NCBI GenBank assembly: GCA_012522615.1
Contig: JAAYKB010000196.1
Location: 1 to 5,834 of the forward strand
Length of the DNA stretch: 5,834 bases
Source of the DNA: Clostridiales bacterium
GTDB taxonomy: Bacteria > Bacillota > Clostridia > Oscillospirales > Acutalibacteraceae
Direction: 5' to 3'
In this document: positions 1-4,581 of the stretch, piece after piece
How the letters are laid out: every line of letters begins with the position of its first letter
Position numbering within the stretch: position 1 is the first letter of the stretch
The notes under the pieces: model-generated
Database searches by the model: none
What the model was told of the DNA's origin: nothing
Seen by the model: the letters and a program-made list of their open reading frames with translations, nothing else
Program-made: the position numbers and the translations under genes

Positions 1-40
1 AAAAGAAAAGAAGTCAACTACATTGGCAATTGACTTCTTT
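1..40 (-). terminator. Intrinsic terminator of the tRNA-Ser pair
   Basis: Read on the minus strand, an 11-bp perfect stem (AAAGAAGTCAA with TTGACTTCTTT, plus-strand arms 7-17 and 30-40) encloses a 12-base loop and runs into TTTTCTTTT at the window edge. It lies 13 bases beyond the encoded CCA end of tRNA-Ser(GCU), which is where the tRNA transcript should end. The stem is AT-rich, so its strength is moderate. Confidence 0.8.
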
Positions 41-52
41 CGACAAATATTC

Positions 53-143
53 TGGCGGAGCAGGAGAGACTCGAACTCTCGCGCGCCTTACGACGCCTAC
101 GCCCTTAGCAGGGGCGCCTCGTCACCAACTTGAGTACTGCTCC
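53..143 (-). tRNA. trnS: tRNA-Ser(GCU), reads AGC/AGU
   Basis: On the minus strand the gene forms a full class II tRNA cloverleaf. The acceptor stem is GGAGCAG (137-143) with CTGCTCC (57-63), the discriminator is G (56) and the CCA end is encoded (53-55). The anticodon stem is CGCCC/GGGCG around the loop CTGCTAA, which gives anticodon GCU at 107-109. The T arm is GAGAG-TTCGAGT-CTCTC. The long variable arm, about 19 bases, is typical of serine tRNAs. It is charged by seryl-tRNA synthetase and decodes AGC/AGU. It lies 80 bases downstream of tRNA-Ser(UGA) and probably shares its transcript. Confidence 0.97.
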
Positions 144-147
144 GTAT

Positions 148-221
148 ATAAAGCGAAATGCGGTGGCAGGTCGCTTTATTATATTGTTTTTAAGATTAAC
201 CTGCGTAGACCATGACGCAGG
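148..221 (-). other. Spacer between the two tRNA genes with two inverted repeats
   Basis: The 80-base spacer contains two perfect inverted repeats. One is CCTGCGT/ACGCAGG (200-206 and 215-221, 8-base loop), starting two bases from the CCA end of tRNA-Ser(UGA). The other is ATAAAGCGA/TCGCTTTAT (148-156 and 171-179, 14-base loop), ending four bases before tRNA-Ser(GCU). On the minus strand the first is followed only by TTAATCTTAAAAAC, which is poor as a terminator tail. They may act as processing or folding elements of a shared precursor. That role is inferred; only the repeats are seen. Confidence 0.5.
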
Positions 222-223
222 TG

Positions 224-310
224 TGGCGGAGAGGAAGGGATTCGAACCCTTGGCTCTGTCGAGTCACTGGTTTTCAAGACCAGCTCCTTAAACCGCTCGG
301 ACACCTCTCC
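224..310 (-). tRNA. trnS: tRNA-Ser(UGA), reads UCN codons
   Basis: This is a minus-strand class II cloverleaf. The acceptor is GGAGAGG (304-310) with CCTCTCC (228-234), the discriminator is G (227) and CCA is encoded (224-226). The anticodon stem is CTGGT/ACCAG around loop CTTGAAA, giving anticodon UGA at 274-276. The T arm is AAGGG-TTCGAAT-CCCTT. The variable arm is an extended hairpin with one mismatch in its stem, as in serine tRNAs. It decodes UCA and, by wobble, other UCN codons. It is the first gene after the promoter at 330-358, with about a dozen leader bases removed by RNase P. Confidence 0.97.
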
Positions 311-329
311 CTGTCGAACGACGCAAACC

Positions 330-358
330 ATAATAGCATTTTAAGTGTAGATTGTCAA
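330..358 (-). promoter_or_regulatory. Sigma-A promoter for the tRNA-Ser genes
   Basis: On the minus strand there is a perfect -35 TTGACA (353-358), a 17-base spacer and a -10 TATTAT (330-335, one mismatch to TATAAT). The -10 ends 19 bases before the mature 5' end of tRNA-Ser(UGA), which fits a short RNase P-removed leader. The -35 box directly abuts the stop codon of the DUF4364 gene (359-361), so the tRNAs can be transcribed independently of that gene. I see no terminator between them, so read-through from the DUF4364 gene is also possible. Confidence 0.85.
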
Positions 359-949
359 CTATTTTAGCTCAATCTCTATGCGGGTTTTGTCATGGGAATA
401 ACGGGCATTTCCGGTCAGAATTGACAACAGGCTTTGATAAAACAAAACGGGGTTATTCAGAAAGTTTTCTTTAATAAGCTGGGCCTGTAACTGGTCGGCG
501 ACACGCAGTGTAAACGACATGAGAGGAGCGGAAGCGTCATTGATGGTACAGGTGACATTGCAGCCGCGTTCCAGCTTTTCAATCGTAACCTTATTCTCTC
601 TTTCGCGTCTGATTCTTATCAAGAGCTGGATTGCGGATTTGAGTGACCTTTCACGCAGGGTATAGGGTATCATGCCCGACAATGTACCGGCAATCTGCCT
701 GCCCGTATCCGTCAGCGAAAGCACGCCGTTTTCATCTTCTATTATATTTTCATAACGTATGAGCTCGTCAATCGCGCTGCCTGTTTCAAACAGGTTGGCC
801 ATGCCGTTTCCCGCGATAATATCAAGCACAGACTGGCGCGGCATCGGCTCTCCGGCACCGGAAAGCATATAGCAAATCAGGATTTTGATTTCCTGACTGT
901 TGTAAAGGCCGCCCGGCTCAACACCGTCGGCAAAGGCTTCATGTTTCAT
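359..949 (-). CDS. DUF4364 family protein, winged-helix-like
   Basis: This 196-residue soluble protein resembles the clostridial DUF4364 family. Residues about 18-30 (NSQEIKILICYML) match the family's first helix. A helical segment follows, then a wing-like stretch near 69-90 (IIEDENGVLSLTDTGRQ), giving a winged-helix look. The C-terminal half is a beta-rich part with CTINDAS and MSFTLRVA followed by QAQLIKENFLNNPVLFY, a pattern typical of this family. The length is normal for the family. The ATG is set by GGAGG (plus-strand 960-964) ten bases upstream. No signal peptide or membrane segment is visible. DUF4364 members have no established function. DNA binding is an inference from the fold pattern, and autoregulation of the divergent promoter region would be a guess. 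Confidence 0.85.
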   Translation of the reverse strand: MKHEAFADGVEPGGLYNSQEIKILICYMLSGAGEPMPRQSVLDIIAGNGMANLFETGSAIDELIRYENIIEDENGVLSLTDTGRQIAGTLSGMIPYTLRERSLKSAIQLLIRIRRERENKVTIEKLERGCNVTCTINDASAPLMSFTLRVADQLQAQLIKENFLNNPVLFYQSLLSILTGNARYSHDKTRIEIELK

Positions 950-1029
950 TTTGATACATCCTCCGATGATATATACACTTTTGAGAATACATTCAATGTT
1001 TGTTTGCAGATGGGCAAGCTTTATAATTT

Positions 1030-1058
1030 ATTATACCATACGAACGCCGCGAAATGAA
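1030..1058 (-). promoter_or_regulatory. Probable promoter of the DUF4364 gene
   Basis: On the minus strand there is a -10 TATAAT (1030-1035) preceded by TGG, making an extended -10. Seventeen bases upstream is TTCATT (1053-1058), a weak -35. The inferred start near 1023 gives a leader of about 75 bases before the ATG at 949. Confidence 0.6.
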
Positions 1059-1116
1059 GCGTAAAAATTCGATTTATCCAGAATCTACAAATAATTACGA
1101 ATTGTAAATAACATAC

Positions 1117-1145
1117 TTCATTTTTTCAAATTATTATGCTATAAT
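1117..1145 (+). promoter_or_regulatory. Probable promoter of the rlmB operon
   Basis: A consensus -10 TATAAT (1140-1145) is preceded by TGC (extended -10). Seventeen bases upstream is TTCATT (1117-1122), a weak -35. Transcription would start near 1152, about 54 bases before the rlmB start codon. The surrounding 1080-1165 stretch is very AT-rich. Confidence 0.7.
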
Positions 1146-1164
1146 ACAACATAAAGTGCTTATA

Positions 1165-1177
1165 ATATCCTGGATAT
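1165..1177. repeat. Short palindrome in the rlmB leader
   Basis: ATATCC-T-GGATAT is a perfect 13-base inverted repeat with a single central base. It sits about 13 bases after the inferred transcription start and 16 bases before the ribosome binding site of rlmB. It is too tight to form an RNA hairpin, so if functional it would be a protein-binding site. The function is unproven. Confidence 0.35.
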
Positions 1178-1205
1178 ACAAGAAATCTGTATAGAGGTAT
1201 CGAGA

Positions 1206-1964
1206 ATGGCATCGGAATTTGAGGATTATATTGCCGGGCGAAACGCTGTAAACGAGGCGCTGCGTTCAGGACGCGCAATCGATAAAATATTGATAGCAAA
1301 GGGAGAGCGTTCGGGGAGCATAAATGTCATTATTGCACAGTGCCGCGAAAGGGGCATACCTGTCAAAGAGGTTGACTTCCGAAAGCTGGAAAGCCTTGCC
1401 GGACCTCATCATCAGGGAATTGCCGCCGTTGCCGCATGTAAGGAATATGCAACCGTTGACGACCTTTTTGCGGCAGCCGAGGCAAAAAATGAACCTCCCT
1501 TTTTTGTTGTGTGCGATGAGCTTGAGGACCCTCACAATCTCGGCGCAATAATCAGAACGGCCGATGCAACCGGCGCTCATGGGATTATAATTCCAAAGAG
1601 GAGGTCAGCCGGACTGACTTCCGCGGTTTACAAGGCTTCGGCAGGTGCGGTCGAATATGTTCCCGTTGCAAGGGTGTCCAATATCACCGAAACGCTGCGC
1701 GAGTTAAAAAAGCGTGGGGTCTGGATTTACGGGATGGATATGAAGGGCGAAGCATGGTGCTCTACCGATTTGCGCGGGCCGGTTGCTATAGTTGTGGGCT
1801 CGGAAGGCAAGGGGATTGGGCGTCTGGTTCATGAACAGTGCGATTTTACGCTGTCCCTTCCGATGCTCGGCTCGATTTCATCCTTGAACGCATCGGTAGC
1901 CTGCGGCGTTTTGCTGTATGAAGTTTTAAGGCAGAGGCAGAGGTTGACTGCTTTTAAAAAATAG
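1206..1964 (+). CDS. rlmB: 23S rRNA (guanosine-2'-O)-methyltransferase RlmB (TrmH/SpoU family)
   Basis: This 252-residue SPOUT-class enzyme is expected to transfer methyl from S-adenosylmethionine to the 2'-OH of G2251 (E. coli numbering) in the P loop of 23S rRNA. Residues about 7-77 form the L30e-like RNA-binding domain (YIAGRNAVNEAL, then HHQGIAAV). The knotted catalytic domain has all three SpoU motifs: EDPHNLGAIIRTADATGA (107-124, with Asn111 and Arg117), VVGSEGKGI (196-204, with Glu200) and LPMLGSISSLNASVACGV (218-235, with Asn228). The length matches the family. AGAGG (1193-1197) lies eight bases before the ATG. It is the first gene of the plus-strand transcript, with the membrane protein gene 36 bases downstream. 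Other TrmH-type 2'-O-methylases such as TrmH or the TsnR group share the motifs, but the N-terminal domain and length favour RlmB. Confidence 0.93.
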   Translation: MASEFEDYIAGRNAVNEALRSGRAIDKILIAKGERSGSINVIIAQCRERGIPVKEVDFRKLESLAGPHHQGIAAVAACKEYATVDDLFAAAEAKNEPPFFVVCDELEDPHNLGAIIRTADATGAHGIIIPKRRSAGLTSAVYKASAGAVEYVPVARVSNITETLRELKKRGVWIYGMDMKGEAWCSTDLRGPVAIVVGSEGKGIGRLVHEQCDFTLSLPMLGSISSLNASVACGVLLYEVLRQRQRLTAFKK

Positions 1965-1983
1965 AGGACGAGGATTTTAAAAT

Positions 1984-1990
1984 GGAGGGG
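1984..1990 (+). promoter_or_regulatory. Ribosome binding site that decides the start of the membrane protein gene
   Basis: GGAGGGG ends one base before GTG 1992 and ten bases before ATG 2001, both in the same frame. The distance to GTG is too short for good initiation, so ATG 2001 is preferred. The difference is only three residues. Confidence 0.6.
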
Positions 1991-2000
1991 CGTGGTTCTG

Positions 2001-4358
2001 ATGGGGGATAATCACGGAAATCGTCCTGATTTTCAAGTAGATGAGATACTGGAAGAAGCCAGAAGAAAAAAGATTGAGCGCCTTAAAAACGCCGAATTTC
2101 CCCGGATTGATACCAGCGGAAGGGTTGCTCCGGCTGTAGGTCTCGGGACGCTTAATAAAGAGAAAGAGGCAGAGAAAGCGTCAGAACCGGCGCCGGCAGA
2201 CAACAACATAAAGGAACCGGTTGTCAAGCCTGCGGTTGCCATTGACAACTCGGCCACTCGTAAGGTCCCGCTTGTGGACAACATATCCAATCAGATACAA
2301 AACTCTCACGCTGAGAATGCCCAAAAAAGTGAAGACGCCCCCGATGATGAACAGGTAAAAATCTATGAACCCAAGCCGTCTTCCCAGACAACCGAGAAAA
2401 TATCGGCACCCGAGGATACCGAGCAGGATGATGAGCTGGATCAGATTAGGCTCGACAGCTTTTTTGAAGAGAATCCCGATGACGAGCAGGCTGGACGAGC
2501 CGAGGATTGGGAAGAGCAGTTTCAAAGGGAAAGGCGGAAAAAAGCCGAGAATTTTAAGCTGCAATCCCCTGTTGCGCTGCGGCTGTCGGGCGAAGAGGAG
2601 GATAATGATCCCGCCGAAGAGCCCGATAGATTTGAGGACGAAGAGATTGAGGATTTTTGCAGTTATGAGGACGCCGAGGCTGTAAGAAGCGAATTGGTGT
2701 ATCGTCGCCGTACCGGATGGCTGCAGTTGATTCTGACAAGTATTTTTACCTTGACTTTGTTTGTATCGGCCGTTCTTTATTATCTTAATTGGGAATCAAT
2801 CAATCCGGTATTGTTTATCGGGTTTAATCTGTTTTTGATGGCAATAACAGCCTTGCTTAACCACCGCTCGTTCGGCGACGGTTTAAAATCGCTTATTCGT
2901 TTTAAGGCCGACACCGACAGCATAATCACTATAGTAGTTTCGGTTACATTAATCAACACTATACTGCAGTTTTTAAATATTGACGTTGTTACAGGGGGCA
3001 AGGCGGTTATACTTACCCCGGTTGCGGCAACGGCTCTCTTTCTCGGCGCCTTGGGCCGGCAGATGCTGATAATTCGTGTGGTGTCTAACTTCCGCTTTGT
3101 CTCTTATCGCCAGGAAAAATATGCCGCCCATATTGTTGAAAACAGAAAAACCGCTTCTGAAATCGGCAGGGCGGCCGTTGCGATAGGCGACCCGATTGTA
3201 TGTTATCTTGAAAAGACCGATTTTTTAACCCGATTTCTTGAGAACTCGTACGACCCGGATACAGGCAGTAACGCATTGCATATTTATGTGCCGTGTGCAT
3301 TGGGGGCGTCTGCTGTACTTGCCGCTGTATTTGGCATTATGCGCGGCTCGATTATTGATACGCTGACTATATTTGCCAGCGCCGTATGCATATCGTTGCC
3401 TATAGGTGCGCTGACTGCCGTTAATTTTCCGGTTCTTCGTTCCGCAAGGCGGTTACTGCGGCATGGCGCCATGCTTGTCGGGTGGCGGGCCGCTGAAGAA
3501 TTCGGAGATATACACGCGCTTGCTACCGACGCGCTGGAGGTTTTTCCGAGTGAAAGCGTGCTTTTGCACGGAATCAAAACATTTGCCGGAGCGCGTATTG
3601 ATGAGGCAATTCTTGATGCTGCCGCCGTTTCAATTGCGGCAGGCGGCCCTTTATCCAGTGTGTTCAGGCGTATTATTCAAAATCGCACCGATATCTTAAA
3701 AGAGGTGGATACCCTTGTTTACGAGCAGGATATGGGTATGTCCGGCTGGGTGGGCGGTCGCCGCGTTTTGATAGGAAATCGCCGGCTGCTTGAGAATCAC
3801 GGGGTGGACGTGCCCTCTCGCGATTATGAAGCCAGATACACAAAGGATAACCGGAGGATAGTGTATCTTTCAACCGCGGGTGAGCTCTCGGCAATGTTTG
3901 TGATAAGCTATGTGGCGGATCAAGGTATCGCAAAGGCTCTTAAAGGTATGTGCAAATCCGGAATCACCCTTCTTGTCCGAACCTGTGATCCGAACGTGAC
4001 AGAGGAATTGATTTGTCAGGAATATGACCTTGATCCATATTATGTTGAGGTTATGGCCGCCCCTGCCGGAAGAAGCTATGATCAGCTTTTGCTTATGAAA
4101 AGCGAAGAAAATGAAGCGGTTCTTGCTTCAAACGGGCGTTTGGAGGGGACGGCTTTTGGGATTACATATTGCCGTCGTTTATTAAAAGCGGTACGTCTTG
4201 CTATGATTGTACAAATAATCGGTGGTGCCCTCGGTTTATCAATCGCGGTTGTCATGTCGCTTTATACCGGCGTCATGCTTACTCCGCTGCTTATTGCGGC
4301 CTACACCTCGATATGGACCCTTCTTTCATGGCTTATACCGGGCGTCTACAGGGTGTAG
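2001..4358 (+). CDS. Degenerate P-type (P1B-like) ATPase relative with long acidic N-terminus
   Basis: This is a 785-residue integral membrane protein (788 if GTG 1992 is used; numbering here is from ATG 2001). Residues 1-235 are acidic, rich in E, D, P, Q and K, and probably disordered. Eight likely membrane spans follow at about 241-262, 269-286, 307-325, 335-359, 426-447, 451-475, 733-754 and 758-782. This is the P1B metal ATPase pattern of four spans, a loop, two spans, a large loop and two spans. Span six carries SLPIG (Pro467) where CPC-type motifs sit. In the large loop Asp510 aligns with the phosphorylated Asp, but DKTGT has become DALEV. An N-domain-like GMSG...VLIGN (579-593) remains, as does TCDPN (661-665) in place of TGDN. 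GDGxND is absent. The first loop is only about 65 residues and has no TGES. It is therefore probably not a working pump. The sensor, scaffold or chaperone role is unknown. It is likely cotranscribed with rlmB. Confidence 0.75.
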   Translation: MGDNHGNRPDFQVDEILEEARRKKIERLKNAEFPRIDTSGRVAPAVGLGTLNKEKEAEKASEPAPADNNIKEPVVKPAVAIDNSATRKVPLVDNISNQIQNSHAENAQKSEDAPDDEQVKIYEPKPSSQTTEKISAPEDTEQDDELDQIRLDSFFEENPDDEQAGRAEDWEEQFQRERRKKAENFKLQSPVALRLSGEEEDNDPAEEPDRFEDEEIEDFCSYEDAEAVRSELVYRRRTGWLQLILTSIFTLTLFVSAVLYYLNWESINPVLFIGFNLFLMAITALLNHRSFGDGLKSLIRFKADTDSIITIVVSVTLINTILQFLNIDVVTGGKAVILTPVAATALFLGALGRQMLIIRVVSNFRFVSYRQEKYAAHIVENRKTASEIGRAAVAIGDPIVCYLEKTDFLTRFLENSYDPDTGSNALHIYVPCALGASAVLAAVFGIMRGSIIDTLTIFASAVCISLPIGALTAVNFPVLRSARRLLRHGAMLVGWRAAEEFGDIHALATDALEVFPSESVLLHGIKTFAGARIDEAILDAAAVSIAAGGPLSSVFRRIIQNRTDILKEVDTLVYEQDMGMSGWVGGRRVLIGNRRLLENHGVDVPSRDYEARYTKDNRRIVYLSTAGELSAMFVISYVADQGIAKALKGMCKSGITLLVRTCDPNVTEELICQEYDLDPYYVEVMAAPAGRSYDQLLLMKSEENEAVLASNGRLEGTAFGITYCRRLLKAVRLAMIVQIIGGALGLSIAVVMSLYTGVMLTPLLIAAYTSIWTLLSWLIPGVYRV

Positions 4359-4396
4359 GGGGCTGTGCATCGGTGTAAATACTGTATATTATTAAC

Positions 4397-4438
4397 AAAA
4401 AAACTCCGTGTGAATTGTTGCACGGAGTGATTTTTTTT
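4397..4438 (+). terminator. Intrinsic terminator after the rlmB operon
   Basis: A perfect 8-bp stem ACTCCGTG (4403-4410) with CACGGAGT (4421-4428) has a 10-base loop and is followed by GA and eight T residues (4431-4438). Seven A residues (4397-4403) precede it, so it also reads as a terminator on the minus strand. It lies 38 bases after the stop codon of the membrane protein gene and separates that gene from the EF-G-like gene. Confidence 0.93.
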
Positions 4439-4455
4439 CATTGCATATTTTATGG

Positions 4456-4484
4456 TTGAAAAGGCAGGTTAGGTAGTATATAAT
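4456..4484 (+). promoter_or_regulatory. Upstream promoter of the EF-G-like gene
   Basis: The -35 TTGAAA (4456-4461, one mismatch), a 17-base spacer and a consensus -10 TATAAT (4479-4484) make a strong sigma-A promoter just after the terminator. Transcription would start near 4491, giving a leader of about 90 bases. Confidence 0.8.
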
Positions 4485-4496
4485 TATCAAAGCGGT

Positions 4497-4524
4497 TTCA
4501 TATGTGTTTTGATTTTTGTATAAT
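4497..4524 (+). promoter_or_regulatory. Possible second promoter of the EF-G-like gene
   Basis: The -35-like TTCATA (4497-4502), a 16-base spacer and a consensus -10 TATAAT (4519-4524) lie 40 bases downstream of the first promoter. The -35 matches four of six positions. It would start near 4531 and leave a leader of about 50 bases. Confidence 0.5.
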
Positions 4525-4569
4525 ATTGCATAACCATGTCGAAACCCTGAAATGGCGCGAGATTTGAAA

Positions 4570-4575
4570 GGGGAG
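4570..4575 (+). promoter_or_regulatory. Ribosome binding site that fixes a TTG start
   Basis: GGGGAG, within AAAGGGGAG, lies six bases before TTG 4582. The in-frame ATG at 4552 has no Shine-Dalgarno sequence and would add ten residues before the family's usual N-terminus. The site therefore supports TTG. Confidence 0.75.
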
Positions 4576-4581
4576 TTTTTA

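Noticed and set aside
178..183. TATAAT on the minus strand as a separate promoter for tRNA-Ser(GCU)
   Set aside because: At spacers of 16-18 bases the -35 positions read CGCAGG, ACGCAG or TACGCA, with no real likeness to TTGACA, so I do not list it as a promoter.
30..215. Plus-strand 61-codon open frame
   Set aside because: It runs antisense across the clear tRNA-Ser(GCU) gene, has no ribosome binding site and resembles no protein.
1161..1166. Second TATAAT upstream of rlmB
   Set aside because: It has no -35-like box at 16-18 bases and no TGN extension. The box at 1140-1145 is clearly better.
950..1205. Riboswitch or T-box in the rlmB/DUF4364 intergenic region
   Set aside because: The leaders are only about 54 and 75 bases, with no recognisable conserved core and no terminator hairpin.
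2181..2564. Minus-strand open frames opposite the acidic region, with hydrophobic translations
   Set aside because: Antisense reading of Glu/Asp/Lys-rich codons naturally gives Leu/Phe/Ile-rich frames. There is no ribosome binding site, and the plus-strand gene is continuous.
4536..4550. Four-codon upstream frame (ATG...TGA) as a leader peptide
   Set aside because: It is very short, has no Shine-Dalgarno site and no attenuator-like hairpins follow it.
4552..4554. ATG 4552 as the start of the EF-G-like gene
   Set aside because: It has no ribosome binding site and would add ten residues before the family-typical N-terminus. TTG 4582 has GGGGAG six bases upstream.
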